A stretch of 64,000 bases of DNA from Gammaproteobacteria bacterium (GCA_018830325.1 JAHJSQ010000064.1:62001-126000); one strand, 5' to 3'; shown: positions 1 through 9,915, numbered from the stretch's first letter. Numbers and translations: made by a program. Notes: generated by a model from the letters alone, not told the origin.

Positions 1-2
1 CG

Positions 3-1715
3 AAGCGCAAGATTCCATACGAACACGTCGATCCGAAGGCGGCGCGCGATTATTTCATTCGTTTCGGTCTTGTCAATCAGGATTATCAAACCTATGCGCC
101 GTTCTTCAAGGCCAATCAGCAATTACTCGAAGAAGTCGGCTACATTCAGCACAAGGGCCGGCGCGTCGATTTGATCGAGGACGAGGAATGGTTGTATCAG
201 TTTTACGACAAAAAAATTCCCGAATCGGTCGTCAACGGTATTACGTTCGATCAGTGGCGTAAAAGCGTCGAGCGCGACAACCCGAAATTTTTGTTCCTAA
301 CCAAGGAGGATTTGACGCGGGAACAGGATAATTTCATCAACGAATGGGATTTTCCGGACAGCAAGAAAGTCGGACGCCTAACCTTCGCTTTGCAATATCG
401 CTTCGAACCTGGTCACGATGAAGACGGCGTGACCGCGGTCATTCCGGTACATCAACTCAATCAAGTGAGCGCGCAACCTTTCGATTGGTTGGTGCCGGGC
501 ATGATCGAGGAAAAAATAATCGCGTTAATCAAGTCGTTGCCGAAACAGCTACGCAAGCATTTCGTGCCGGTGCCACAAACGGCCAAGCAGTGTCTCGAAA
601 TCGAGCCTGATTTTAAAGGTTCATTATATGAATGGCTCGGTATGCGCCTGCGCAAATTGACCGGCGAGGCGATCCCGTTGACCGAGTGGCATCCGGAAAC
701 CCTGCCCGAGCACTTGACGATGAATTTCCGCATCGTCGACGAGCACGGTAAGTTGCTCGACTACGGCCGTGATCTAAAAAAACTGCAGGATAAATATGCG
801 GTCGAGGCCGGCGAAAGTTTCGACAAGAAGGCCGCCGATGAATTGAATTTCACAGGCTGCATTCAATGGGCCTTCGATGATTTGCCGGAAACCTATGAAT
901 TCATACACGAAGGTCAGTCGTTCATTGGCTTCCCTGCAATCGTCGACGAAGGCGATTCGGTCGGCGTCAAGATTTTCGATACGCGTGAAAAAGCCGACCG
1001 ATTGCACAGAGCCGGTTTGACCCGGTTGTTCCAATTACAATTGAAAAAGGAAAAAACTTATCTGACGAAAAATATGCCACATAAGCCGGCTGCGGAGCTC
1101 TTCGTCAATCAATTACCGGATCATCCGCTGTTGAAGGACTATCACGGCATTTCATACAAGGAAGACTTGCTCTATACGGTGTTTTCGGAATTGTTTGTCG
1201 GTGACCGTTCGATCAGGTCGCAGTCGGCTTTCGAACAGAGCATTCGAGAGCACAAAGGCGAACTGATTTCGTTTTCGAACGAAGTGGGCAGAATCGCGCT
1301 GGACATCGTCGAGATTATTGTTGCGATCAAAAACCGGCTATCTCGTTTGCAGCAAGACAACGCCTCGGTCATCGATATTAACGAACAGTTGAACCTGATG
1401 ATTTATTCGGGATTTATTCGCAATACGCCGCTGACGCAACTCAAGCAAATACCGCGGTATCTGAAGGCGATCGATTACCGTCTCGATAAAATCGCCGGCG
1501 ATGCGCCGAAAATTCCGCTCGTGCAGCGTTATTGCACGCGCTACTGGAAAGATGTCGCGAACCGGGCCAAGAAAACCGTCGTGCTGCCGGAACAAGAAGC
1601 GTTCCGCTGGATGCTCGAAGAATTTCGCGTGTCGGTGTTCGCTCAGCAACTAAAAACACCATATCCTATTTCGGAAAAGCGCATCGAAAAAGCCTGGGAT
1701 CAGCAGCAATCCTAA
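3..1715 (+). CDS. hrpA: ATP-dependent RNA helicase HrpA, C-terminal part (5' end outside window)
   Basis: Open reading frame entering from the left edge; the reading frame is continuous from base 3, so the apparent TTG start at 171 is not a real start. The visible 570 residues match the long C-terminal region of HrpA (DUF3418), including RKIPYEHVDPKAARDYFIRF near the edge and the closing ..RIEKAWDQQQS. The DEAH helicase motifs and OB-fold would lie upstream of the window. HrpA is a cytoplasmic DEAH-box RNA helicase that acts on ribosomes and mRNA. A 45-codon fragment resembling an HrpA OB-fold joined to this same C-terminal end sits at 12,983-13,120, on the other side of the siderophore island, suggesting that island arrived by recombination at hrpA. 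Confidence 0.9.
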   Translation, partial: KRKIPYEHVDPKAARDYFIRFGLVNQDYQTYAPFFKANQQLLEEVGYIQHKGRRVDLIEDEEWLYQFYDKKIPESVVNGITFDQWRKSVERDNPKFLFLTKEDLTREQDNFINEWDFPDSKKVGRLTFALQYRFEPGHDEDGVTAVIPVHQLNQVSAQPFDWLVPGMIEEKIIALIKSLPKQLRKHFVPVPQTAKQCLEIEPDFKGSLYEWLGMRLRKLTGEAIPLTEWHPETLPEHLTMNFRIVDEHGKLLDYGRDLKKLQDKYAVEAGESFDKKAADELNFTGCIQWAFDDLPETYEFIHEGQSFIGFPAIVDEGDSVGVKIFDTREKADRLHRAGLTRLFQLQLKKEKTYLTKNMPHKPAAELFVNQLPDHPLLKDYHGISYKEDLLYTVFSELFVGDRSIRSQSAFEQSIREHKGELISFSNEVGRIALDIVEIIVAIKNRLSRLQQDNASVIDINEQLNLMIYSGFIRNTPLTQLKQIPRYLKAIDYRLDKIAGDAPKIPLVQRYCTRYWKDVANRAKKTVVLPEQEAFRWMLEEFRVSVFAQQLKTPYPISEKRIEKAWDQQQS

Positions 1716-2008
1716 AATCGGTAGTTTAACCATGAAGTTCATAAAGTAATTCAAAGGTTGCCGGACATCCTCTCTAACCTCTCGGATGAGCGAAAGTTTT
1801 ATACAAACGCGTAACGAGTTATTAAATTAAACTTCTTATTCTTCATGCTCTTCGTGGTGAAATGCTTTTTCAAGCGTAATGGTTCGGTGTCGTTACGTGA
1901 GTAACGTTTTGATCTGAAATCGAATCAGAACCGGCTTGAAAAAAACCAGTATTTCTCTGTCAACAATTTGCTTGTGATATCGGTGGTTTTCGAATTCCAT
2001 CCTTGCAG

Positions 2009-2185
2009 TCAAAACTTCCGCAGTGTATGGCGCAGTATAGTTGCAATGGGAATGGCCAGGGCGATCCAAGAAACCACATCCAATACACCGTCACCCATCA
2101 GCGCAGCGATGAGTCCAACCGCTGTAGTCAAGCCTAGCAGGAGCGGAATTCCCCAAATTTGCCGCTTATTCAGTGTGCTGCGCAT
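2009..2185 (-). CDS. 58-residue membrane protein of the siderophore operon
   Basis: Short gene with ATG at 2185 and TGA at 2009, starting 13 bases after the stop of the PepSY protein and in the same direction, so it is probably the last gene of the siderophore operon. The product begins MRSTLNKRQIWGIPLLLGL and has two hydrophobic segments (about residues 11-30 and 35-51) separated by a GDG turn, then a basic tail. Small membrane proteins of this kind are often found beside PepSY ferric-siderophore genes; I cannot name its function. That the reading frame is intact and fits the operon spacing supports it being real. Confidence 0.7.
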   Translation of the reverse strand: MRSTLNKRQIWGIPLLLGLTTAVGLIAALMGDGVLDVVSWIALAIPIATILRHTLRKF

Positions 2186-2198
2186 GACGACTTTTCAA

Positions 2199-3383
2199 CT
2201 AAGCCGGTTCGCGAGATTGAGCCGGTAGCGGCGCTAAACCGAAGCGGGCTTCGAAGGAGACATGGCGTTTTTTTATCCACAGATACAGACCGCTGATCAA
2301 GACGACTATGGCGATGAGATCCAGGAGCGCCCAGAATATCTTCATCGGTAGGCCGCCGTAATCGCCGAAGTGTAGAGGCCGGGAAAGCAATAGAGTGCTA
2401 ACGTAAACAGGTAACTCGCGTCTGTCTACCACTTTGCCGGTTTCGGCATCGATGAGTAGCGGCTTGAGCAGTTTGGAAGTCAAGGGCGTGTCTCCTTGCA
2501 TGAATGCGACGAAGTGACGAGGCCCTGCAAAACCGTTGCCGGGAAACGCCATGAAACTGAGCGTCATCCCTGGTTCGTTTGCGTAGGCGGCGGCTACGGC
2601 GCTCCCGACGGCAGGACTACCGGCCATTGACGGCAGGTTCTTGTAAGGCGCCGTCATGTCGGCCAGTTCGGTCGCCTGCCAGCGATTGAATATAGGCTCC
2701 GAGAGAGTGTTGACGACGCCGGTCGCGCCAACGACTGACAGCCAAACCAGGGTGGCGATGCCGAGCATGTTGTGCAGATCGAGCCATTTGACCCGTTGCG
2801 ATCTATTCCGGCGGACCGTGCCGAAGCGCAGCTTGCGCATGTAAAAGCCGTAAAGCACCGTGCCCGAGACGAGCGAGATCAGAAGCAGCACGCCCATGAA
2901 ACCGAGAAACAGCATGCCGGGGAGCCCTGCGAACAGGTCGACGTGCAGACGAAGCAGCACGTTCATGACGCCTTTCCCGAGCGGATATTCCTGAAGAAAC
3001 TCGCCGGTGCGCGCATCGTAGCTATAGAACGCGGAGGCTTCTGCTGCATTCACCGTCTCGCTCATTCTGACATGCCAAAGGTTCGGCTCGTCCGCATCGC
3101 CCACCAGGAACTGTACGGCATGCCCCGGCTTGCGCGCCAGCGCATCGGCGACGATCCGGTCGAGATCCGCCCGTTGCCCTGTTTCGGGCAGCGCCGGAGC
3201 TTCGGTACGATAACCCAACTCATGGTCGATCTCATCGGTGAAGATCAGAGGCAGACCGGTCAGGCACAACAGCAGCATGAATAGAGTGCAAATCAAGCTG
3301 GTCCACTTGTGCAGCCAGTACCAGATCTTTATAGACCGGTGGCCCGGCATGGCGGTCGCAGCACCCGATTCCCGCCCGGTCAT
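2199..3383 (-). CDS. PepSY-domain transmembrane protein, putative ferric-siderophore reductase
   Basis: 394 residues. An N-terminal KIWYWLHKWTSLICTLFMLLL helix, periplasmic PepSY region (about 50-140), a central pair of helices with HVDLFAG, a WLDLHNMLGI segment, a second PepSY-like region and a final helix (about 355-375) give the four-helix PepSY_TM architecture. Conserved histidines in the helices (HKWTS, LHVDL, LHNM, LHFGD) could bind haem, as proposed for family members such as FoxB and PiuB that release iron from siderophores in the inner membrane. The start overlaps the stop of the NIS synthetase by four bases (ATGA), so the two are translationally coupled. Role in iron release is inference from family and context. 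Confidence 0.85.
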   Translation of the reverse strand: MTGRESGAATAMPGHRSIKIWYWLHKWTSLICTLFMLLLCLTGLPLIFTDEIDHELGYRTEAPALPETGQRADLDRIVADALARKPGHAVQFLVGDADEPNLWHVRMSETVNAAEASAFYSYDARTGEFLQEYPLGKGVMNVLLRLHVDLFAGLPGMLFLGFMGVLLLISLVSGTVLYGFYMRKLRFGTVRRNRSQRVKWLDLHNMLGIATLVWLSVVGATGVVNTLSEPIFNRWQATELADMTAPYKNLPSMAGSPAVGSAVAAAYANEPGMTLSFMAFPGNGFAGPRHFVAFMQGDTPLTSKLLKPLLIDAETGKVVDRRELPVYVSTLLLSRPLHFGDYGGLPMKIFWALLDLIAIVVLISGLYLWIKKRHVSFEARFGLAPLPAQSREPA

Positions 3384-5770
3384 GTGCAGGCCTCCTCCGA
3401 TTCGTGCCGCATCGCTTCGGGCCTGAATTCGGCGATGGGGTTTTTCAGGGTGCCGACAAACTTCAGATTTTTCGCCGGGTCGGCCAAATCGATCATCTGC
3501 TGAGGGTTTCCGAGCTGCAACCGGTTCAGGCAGGAGCGGATGAACTCAGGCGCGAACAGGTCGTGGCGTGCGAATTTGTCCGCCAGCTCGGGATGGCTGC
3601 GCTGATAGGCCAGGATGCAGTCGGCCACGAGTCGCCAGAACTTTTTTTCCGGATAGTTATCATGGGAAAACAGGATGTGCGCCAGATAGCGGAAGATCAA
3701 GTCGAAGAAGTCGGTGAAGATGGACAGGATCTTCAATTCTTCCGGCACGTACACTGCTAGCCTCTGCACTTTTTCCGACAAAACCAGATCCTTGTTCATG
3801 ATCGCCGCTTCTTCTGCGATATCCTTCATGATAGCCCGCACCGGTACATGGTTTTCCAACACCAGGATCAGGTTTTCGCCGTGAGGCATGAACACCAGGT
3901 CGTAGGTATAAAAGCAGTGTAACAGGGGGCTCAGATAGCAGTCCAGGTAACGGCGCAGCCACGCTTCCGTGTCGATGCCGGAGGCTTTGATCAGTTCAGG
4001 CAGCAGGGCCGTTCCGCGGACATCGACGTGCAGCAGTGCGGCCATGGTCATCAGCCTCATGCCGGGTTGCAGCCCGGGCACGGGGCTTTCCCTCCACAAT
4101 GCCGCCAGCATTTTCCGGTAGGGGCTATGCTTGTCTGCGGCCCCCTCATAATGGCGGTTGCGGTAGCCGACCGCCGCGACCTCGCGCAGGATGCTGAAAC
4201 GTTTTTCCGAGAGATAGGGATCCTGCTCGATCAGATCGTTGATGCAGTCATTGATGGCGGGGGTTGTGCTCATGTAATAGGGAGACAGCCCGCGCATGAA
4301 TCCCATGTTGAGGATGGACAATGCTGTTTTCACATAACGCTTGTGGGGATGGCTGGTATTGAAGAACGTGCGGATCGACTGCTGGGCTAGATACCGGTCG
4401 TCTCCGTAGCCCAGACAGACCAATTCGCGCGCGGCGATGTCGGCGGCGAAAACCACCGCCAGCTTGTTGTACCACTGCCAAGGGTGAACCGGCATGAACC
4501 AATAATCGTCGGGCGCCAGGCTTTGTCGTTCCAGTAGGCGGCTGAATTTTTCCAGGGCTTTGGCGCCCAGTTCCTGTTCCATTAGCTGCGGATAAGATAG
4601 GTCCTCCGTGCATGAGAACTCCGCCTTGCTTTTGTGCGCTGCAAGCCAGATCAGCCTGACCGGCGAGGCAGCCTCGGGCGCATAGGCATGATAGTCGGCG
4701 GCATCGAAACCGATGCGGCCGTTGTTGGCGAGAAAGGCGGGATGGCCTTCCATCATGGCGGTTTCCAGGGTCTGAAAATCGGCATGAAGCAAGGCCGGGA
4801 CATCGACGCCGGTCTTGGCGTGCTTGAAAGCGCTGCTGTACAAGGTGCTGCAGATTTCCTCCATGTAAGTGGGCAGCATGGCGGGAGCGATTCCCAGCCG
4901 GTTGCGGATTTCGACGATGAAACTCAGGGAGTCCGGTTCCGCAGGCTCGCCGTTGACGAATTTCTCCAGGGAATCCGGATCGATGTGCCAATGCTCCAGG
5001 CTCAACACCCGCGCGCGGAAACGATACTCGATTCCGGGCATGTCGGTGGAGACCCGGTAGCATCCCCAATCGCCTTTGTGCTCGAGCAGCTCCGGCTCGA
5101 TCAGCGATTCGTGGGCGAACTCACTGATGGCCTTGCGCAGGTGATGTTTGTTTGCTCGAGTCCACAGATCGGGCTGCAGGTGCGAAACAAGCTCCTCGGG
5201 TTTTGAAGCTTTGTCCAGTGCGCATCGAAACTGCTCCCGGGTACAGAACGCCAAGTGCGCCTGCTTGCCGGGTAGTTCTATGATCTTCCGGTATTCGAAG
5301 CCCGCCCACCTGTTCAGCGCATGAATTTTCTTGTTGTTGATATCCGGTTCGACAATGACCCTTTGCACCGCCGGGTCGCTGAACATGAAATCCATGATCA
5401 CTGAGAACACTGCTCGAGTGAAATTGGGGATAGGGCGCACGGCCGGCGCTACCAGGATATGCATGCCCAGATCTCCCGGTTGCGGAGCATAGTGTTCGCC
5501 GACCGGATCGAGTCTCGGATCATAGCATTCCAGTAGAAACGCCGGCGTTTCGTCGCAATAGCCCAGATAGACCGAAGCCTGCTCGCAGATCTGCCGGTAT
5601 TCCTCTTCGACCCGTTGCAAAGAGAAACCCTGCATTCCCCAGTAACAGGCATAGTCCAGACTGACCCAGCGGTGGATCAGGTCGATGTCGTTAGGAATAG
5701 TCAAAGGACGCAAACGGAAAGTGCCTATCGACGCTACGAATCTGTTGAAATTTTGGAATTCTGTGTTCAT
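3380..5770 (-). CDS. dfoC: Fused acyltransferase / NIS siderophore synthetase (DfoC/BibC type)
   Basis: 796 residues from ATG 5770; an in-frame ATG at 5809 would add 13 residues and neither has a strong ribosome site. Residues about 15-180 are a GNAT N-acyltransferase (FRLRPLTIPNDIDLIHRW, later EPDINNKKIHALNRWAGFEY) of the IucB/DesC type. The rest is an IucA/IucC NIS synthetase with MPVHPWQWYNKL, the NTSHPHKRYVKTALS motif and PHGENLILVLE, ending in a FhuF-like region. In the desferrioxamine pathway the first half acylates N-hydroxydiamine and the second joins the units by ATP-dependent amide formation. DesC and DesD are separate in Streptomyces; the fusion is the Erwinia DfoC and Aliivibrio BibC form. 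The exact product (ferrioxamine, bisucaberin or a putrescine analogue) cannot be read from sequence. Confidence 0.88.
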   Translation of the reverse strand: MNTEFQNFNRFVASIGTFRLRPLTIPNDIDLIHRWVSLDYACYWGMQGFSLQRVEEEYRQICEQASVYLGYCDETPAFLLECYDPRLDPVGEHYAPQPGDLGMHILVAPAVRPIPNFTRAVFSVIMDFMFSDPAVQRVIVEPDINNKKIHALNRWAGFEYRKIIELPGKQAHLAFCTREQFRCALDKASKPEELVSHLQPDLWTRANKHHLRKAISEFAHESLIEPELLEHKGDWGCYRVSTDMPGIEYRFRARVLSLEHWHIDPDSLEKFVNGEPAEPDSLSFIVEIRNRLGIAPAMLPTYMEEICSTLYSSAFKHAKTGVDVPALLHADFQTLETAMMEGHPAFLANNGRIGFDAADYHAYAPEAASPVRLIWLAAHKSKAEFSCTEDLSYPQLMEQELGAKALEKFSRLLERQSLAPDDYWFMPVHPWQWYNKLAVVFAADIAARELVCLGYGDDRYLAQQSIRTFFNTSHPHKRYVKTALSILNMGFMRGLSPYYMSTTPAINDCINDLIEQDPYLSEKRFSILREVAAVGYRNRHYEGAADKHSPYRKMLAALWRESPVPGLQPGMRLMTMAALLHVDVRGTALLPELIKASGIDTEAWLRRYLDCYLSPLLHCFYTYDLVFMPHGENLILVLENHVPVRAIMKDIAEEAAIMNKDLVLSEKVQRLAVYVPEELKILSIFTDFFDLIFRYLAHILFSHDNYPEKKFWRLVADCILAYQRSHPELADKFARHDLFAPEFIRSCLNRLQLGNPQQMIDLADPAKNLKFVGTLKNPIAEFRPEAMRHESEEACT

Positions 5771-5814
5771 GGTGGTTCGTTTTCGTTGATAATTTGAATA
5801 TAGGATCATGGGGG

Positions 5815-6987
5815 TCAGAGCGTTTCGAGCACGGCCGCGGTCGATTTCGCCCTGGCCTTGAAGAGCAGCGCATACAGGCAGGCCGTGCCCGCCAACCCGA
5901 TCGCGCCGGCGAGAAAGGTCGCCTGCAGGCCATACTCCGCCACGATGGAACCGGCGGCATAGGATGCGACCAGGGCCCCGAGGCTTTGGAAAAAATAGAT
6001 TTTGCTGAAGTCGGCGGCATAGGAATGTGAACTGGCGGATTTGAAAAACAACCAATCCAGGCGCACGGTCGCTTTGAACAACGCCCAGCCGAACAGGCAG
6101 CGCCCCGACAGCACCAGCGCCTCCTGCCCGGAAGCCTGAAGCAGCAGACCGGTAGTGCCCGCAAGGATCGCCGGAATGATACCGTTTTTAGCCGTCGTGC
6201 CGCTTTTCAGGCACAAGGCCAGGAGTGCCATCGCACCGGGTATGGCGAAAACTAAGCCCGAGACGATCTCGCCGTCCCACGAGGAAATCGATTTCCAATA
6301 GCTGGCGAAAAAGGGGCGTGTCAGAAATACGCTGAAATAAAACAGCAGCATGATCAGGCCGAGTCTCAAGATAATGCCGGAGGGAACTCCGGCAGGTTCC
6401 GGCCCGCCCGGAGTTTTCGACGTTTCAGGTTCCGATGCGGTCGGTGAGGGGAGAAATACGCATACCAGCATTTGTACGAAATCGCCCGCAGCCATCACAA
6501 GGAACGCTTGCCGCGGCTCGAAGCCCTCCAGCACCACTCCACCCGCAGCAGCCCCCAAGATTCCGCCTAGATGTACGAGAACGGCAAGCATTCCTATGGT
6601 TCGGCCGTGTTTATCTTTGGGTTCAAGGCTCATGATATAGGGGTAGATGAGCAAATAACTGCCTTTGAACAGCAGCATGGTCAGCGACATCAGCCAGAAA
6701 TACGCCAGCGAGTCCGCGCGGTAACACAAAAGGCTCAGCAGGCCGGCGGCACACTGAGTATAAATCAAGAGCCTGAGCACCGGTATCTGTCGGGAAACCG
6801 CGGCCCATACGGGAAACGACACCATCACGGCGAGACAAACGGCGCTTAGATAAAGTCCGGTCTGTTGCGGGTCGGTAACCGAAAATGCGGCCTCGAAGAA
6901 CTGCGGATAAAAGGGCATGAGCATAGAATCGCTGATCACGGAAACGCCAATCATGGCGACCAAAAAAAATTTCGAACAGGCTGTCAT
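5815..6987 (-). CDS. MFS transporter, probable siderophore exporter
   Basis: 390 residues, very hydrophobic, with about 12 predicted membrane helices and a polar central loop rich in Pro, Ser and Glu (about 195-215) splitting two six-helix halves, the usual major facilitator plan. The ATG overlaps the N-hydroxylase stop (ATGA at 6984-6987) and the next gene follows after 44 bases, so it belongs to the siderophore operon. By position it is the likely exporter of the finished siderophore, as for AlcS-type proteins; import of the ferric complex through the inner membrane is the alternative, since no ABC importer is encoded nearby. Confidence 0.8.
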   Translation of the reverse strand: MTACSKFFLVAMIGVSVISDSMLMPFYPQFFEAAFSVTDPQQTGLYLSAVCLAVMVSFPVWAAVSRQIPVLRLLIYTQCAAGLLSLLCYRADSLAYFWLMSLTMLLFKGSYLLIYPYIMSLEPKDKHGRTIGMLAVLVHLGGILGAAAGGVVLEGFEPRQAFLVMAAGDFVQMLVCVFLPSPTASEPETSKTPGGPEPAGVPSGIILRLGLIMLLFYFSVFLTRPFFASYWKSISSWDGEIVSGLVFAIPGAMALLALCLKSGTTAKNGIIPAILAGTTGLLLQASGQEALVLSGRCLFGWALFKATVRLDWLFFKSASSHSYAADFSKIYFFQSLGALVASYAAGSIVAEYGLQATFLAGAIGLAGTACLYALLFKARAKSTAAVLETL

Positions 6988-8315
6988 ACTCTTGCCTCTA
7001 CCGGCTCTGCTGCGATCATTTTTTCTTCCGGTACCGAAAACTGCTGAAAGGCGATGCGCCGTTCGATCGGATAGTATTCCCGGCCGGTGATTTCCTTGAT
7101 GATGCAGGCGTTGCGGTAACAGACCATGCCCAGGTCGGGCGTCACGAAACCATGGGTGTTGAGTCCCACGTTCTGGACGAATATTTCACCGGCGTTCCGG
7201 TCGATACTGTAGTTCCGCGCCACGGCATAGCGTCCCTGTTTGTCTCGGCGAATTCGTTCGCTGATGCCCGCTACGAAATCCGGCTGGCGGTAGGCGTATC
7301 CGGTCGCCAAAACCAGACCTTCGCTGAAGTGACGATAGGCTGCTTCCTGTTCCTGTTGAAAGAAGGTCAGTTCGAAACCGTCCGCATTGCGGTCGTATGC
7401 CGCACCCGTCAATTCGGAATTGGTGAACAGATTGACCGACATGTCGCCCTTGAGACGTTTGACATACATCAGGTCGAAAATGTCGTTGATCAAAGCGCCG
7501 TTGATGCCCTTGTACAGATTTTTTTGTTTGCCGATCAAGGCGTCGCGCTTGCCGGCGGGTAGGCCATGGAAATAATCGACGTATTCAGGCGACGTCATTT
7601 CCAGTGTCAACTTGCTGTATTCCAAGGGCAAGAAGCGCGGCGACCTCGTAATCCAACTTAGCTCGTAGCCGTATCGGTCGATGTCCTGCAGCAGGTCGTA
7701 GATGATTTCCGCGGCGCTTTGCCCGCTGCCCAACACGGTAATCGACTTTTTCTCCTGCAGCATTCGTTTCCGGGCTAAGTAGCTTGACGAGTGGGCCGCC
7801 TGTTCGGCAATGGGGCGGCAGCAATCGGGAATATAGGGCACAGTGCCGGTCCCCAGGACCAGTTTCCTGGCGAGAAAATTTTCCTCTTGCCCGGTACTTG
7901 CGCTTCGGGTTGTCAGGACATAACAGTTCAAACTTTCGCTGTAGTCGATGCGTTCCACTTCCATGCCGAAGCGGATATTGTCCAGTCTGCTTACCGCCCA
8001 CTGACAGTATTGGTTGTACTCGCTGCGCTGCAGAAAGAAATTTTCCCGGATATAGAAGGAGTAGATTCGGCCTTTCTCCTTGATGTATTTCAGGAAGCTG
8101 AAAGGACTGGTGGGATCGGCCAGAGTGACCAGGTCCGAGAGAAAAGGCGTCTGCAGGTGCGCGTTTTCCAACAATATGCCCGGATGCCAGTTGAAGCCCG
8201 GTTTTTTTTCCAGGAACAGGCTCTTGACCTCTGGAATGGGCTGCAGTAGGCAGGCCAAGCTCAGATTGAACGGTCCCACGCCGATACCGATCACGTCGTA
8301 AGTCGTCTCATGCAT
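6984..8315 (-). CDS. dfoA: Lysine/diamine N6-monooxygenase (IucD/DesB/DfoA family)
   Basis: 443 residues from ATG 8315, chosen because it overlaps the decarboxylase stop by 8 bases and puts the FAD motif GIGVGPFNLSLA at the N-terminus as in the family; an upstream ATG would add 16 residues of decarboxylase overlap. The NADPH site appears as VLGSGQSAAE (about residues 195-205) and the substrate-binding ATGY motif at about 352-356. Family members hydroxylate the terminal amine of lysine, ornithine, cadaverine or putrescine with FAD, NADPH and O2. Next to a decarboxylase and a DfoC-type fusion it most likely hydroxylates a free diamine. Confidence 0.88.
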   Translation of the reverse strand: MHETTYDVIGIGVGPFNLSLACLLQPIPEVKSLFLEKKPGFNWHPGILLENAHLQTPFLSDLVTLADPTSPFSFLKYIKEKGRIYSFYIRENFFLQRSEYNQYCQWAVSRLDNIRFGMEVERIDYSESLNCYVLTTRSASTGQEENFLARKLVLGTGTVPYIPDCCRPIAEQAAHSSSYLARKRMLQEKKSITVLGSGQSAAEIIYDLLQDIDRYGYELSWITRSPRFLPLEYSKLTLEMTSPEYVDYFHGLPAGKRDALIGKQKNLYKGINGALINDIFDLMYVKRLKGDMSVNLFTNSELTGAAYDRNADGFELTFFQQEQEAAYRHFSEGLVLATGYAYRQPDFVAGISERIRRDKQGRYAVARNYSIDRNAGEIFVQNVGLNTHGFVTPDLGMVCYRNACIIKEITGREYYPIERRIAFQQFSVPEEKMIAAEPVEARV

Positions 8316-9915
8316 CGCACACATCCCCCATGAAGGTTTGAGCGACAAGCCCAACGGCCGCATGTTTTGGCTTCTGGCCCTGCTTTTTGAAGTAGATTTG
8401 CCCGTGATGTTTGATCAGCTTGAGCACCGCTTGCATGTCGTGAATGGTGGTGCACGGGTTGAGCAGGGTGAATTTGAGATATCGCCGGTCGCGTACCTTG
8501 GTCCCCGCTATCAGCGCCTCGCCCGATCTGAGCAGGGCTTTGCGGATATAGGCATTGGCGTCGTCCAGTTCCTGATCGGAATGCCGGCGCGAAGGCCGGT
8601 AACGGAATACTACTGTGCCGAGCTGCGGCTGATGAAGGGTTTCGATGCCGGGGTCCGACAACAGCAACAGATAGGTCTGTTTAGCCAGATGAACCGTGTG
8701 GTCGAAAGCCGCTCCGATCTGGTCGGCTCCAAGCGTGCGCAGGGTGAGCCAGAGTTTCAGCGCATCGAATCGGCGGGTGGTCTGAATGCTCTTTTCGACC
8801 AGATTGGGTACGGCATCTTCTGCTTCGCTTTCGGGGTTTAGGTAATCGGCATGGTGCCGGATGGCGGCGAAATGGCGCTTGTCCTTGACCAGAAAGGCGC
8901 TGCAGCTCACCGGCTGGAGAAACGATTTGTGATAGTCCACTGTGACCGAATCGGCGGACTCGATGCCTGCCAGCAAATGGCGAAATTTTCGGGAAACCAA
9001 CAAGCCGCAGCCGTAGGCGGAGTCGACGTGCAGCCAGAGTCCGTGGGTGCGGCTCACTTCGGCGATTTCCGGTAAGGGGTCGATGCTTCCGAAATCGGTG
9101 GTTCCGGCGGTAGCGACGATCGCCATCGGTATCAGTCCATCGGCCAAACAGCTTCCGATGCTTCGTTTTAGAGCCTGAATATCCATTCTGAAGTATCGGT
9201 CGCAAGGAACCGTAATTACCGACTCATAGCCCAGGCCCAAAATGGCCGCGGCTTTTTGCACGCTGAAGTGGCTCGCCTCGGAACTGAAAATGCGAAGTTT
9301 CCGGAATTGGTCCGGCAATCCTTGGGTTCTATTGTTGCACTCCGGCCACTTTCCGGAACAAAAATTGTCCCTTGCCAGCAGTATGGCCATAAGATTAGAC
9401 TGGGTTCCGCCGCTGGTAAATATACCGTCGGCATAAGCGCCCAGCCCGATTTTTTCGGCTGTCCAGTCGATCAACTTCTGTTCGATCAGTGTTGCACCTG
9501 CGCTTTGATCCCAAGTATCAACCGAGGAGTTGATTGAGGACGACAGAATTTCCGCCAGAAGGGCAGGTACCATGACCGGGCAGTTCAGATGTGCAACATA
9601 ACGCGGATGATGAAAGTAGACCGCATGGTCAAGGTATATCGCCTTGAGCTCAGCCAAGGCATCGGAAACTTCATCGTGAGGACGATTGATGTCGATAGCG
9701 TCGATTTCTGTCGCTAGTTCCTGAGGTAGAACGCCGCTGAACGGTTTGGCGGCCGTTGTCAAAGTGTTTCGAACCAATTTGATGCCTTGAAGCAGACTGC
9801 TTTCGTAAAAGTCGAGATTCTTGTCAGTGAATATGTGCTCACGATATTTGAAGTTGCCTTCATTTTTTCCATTGTCCGTCTGGACGAGTGTTAATAATGT
9901 TGTGTCGCTGTTCAT
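8308..9915 (-). CDS. dfoJ: PLP-dependent group II decarboxylase (DesA/DfoJ type), first step of siderophore synthesis
   Basis: 535 residues. Fold type I decarboxylase signatures: GIFTSGGTQSNLMA, LWLHVDSAYG and the PLP-lysine context VTVDYHKSFLQP. The family includes diaminobutyrate decarboxylases and the lysine decarboxylases DesA and DfoJ that make cadaverine for hydroxamate siderophores. Neighbours (N-hydroxylase and acyltransferase-synthetase fusion) favour lysine or ornithine as substrate. The gap to the receptor gene upstream is only 63 bases, so cotranscription is likely. Substrate choice is inference. Confidence 0.85.
   Translation of the reverse strand: MNSDTTLLTLVQTDNGKNEGNFKYREHIFTDKNLDFYESSLLQGIKLVRNTLTTAAKPFSGVLPQELATEIDAIDINRPHDEVSDALAELKAIYLDHAVYFHHPRYVAHLNCPVMVPALLAEILSSSINSSVDTWDQSAGATLIEQKLIDWTAEKIGLGAYADGIFTSGGTQSNLMAILLARDNFCSGKWPECNNRTQGLPDQFRKLRIFSSEASHFSVQKAAAILGLGYESVITVPCDRYFRMDIQALKRSIGSCLADGLIPMAIVATAGTTDFGSIDPLPEIAEVSRTHGLWLHVDSAYGCGLLVSRKFRHLLAGIESADSVTVDYHKSFLQPVSCSAFLVKDKRHFAAIRHHADYLNPESEAEDAVPNLVEKSIQTTRRFDALKLWLTLRTLGADQIGAAFDHTVHLAKQTYLLLLSDPGIETLHQPQLGTVVFRYRPSRRHSDQELDDANAYIRKALLRSGEALIAGTKVRDRRYLKFTLLNPCTTIHDMQAVLKLIKHHGQIYFKKQGQKPKHAAVGLVAQTFMGDVCDA

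Noticed and set aside
171-1715. Free-standing 514-residue gene beginning at a TTG at 171
   Set aside because: The same frame is open to the window edge and aligns with HrpA there, so the gene is simply cut by the window.
4248-5069. 273-residue frame antisense-frame to the NIS synthetase
   Set aside because: Rich in Arg, Gly and Pro, no recognisable motif, wholly inside the confident dfoC-like gene in a GC-rich region where long spurious frames are common.
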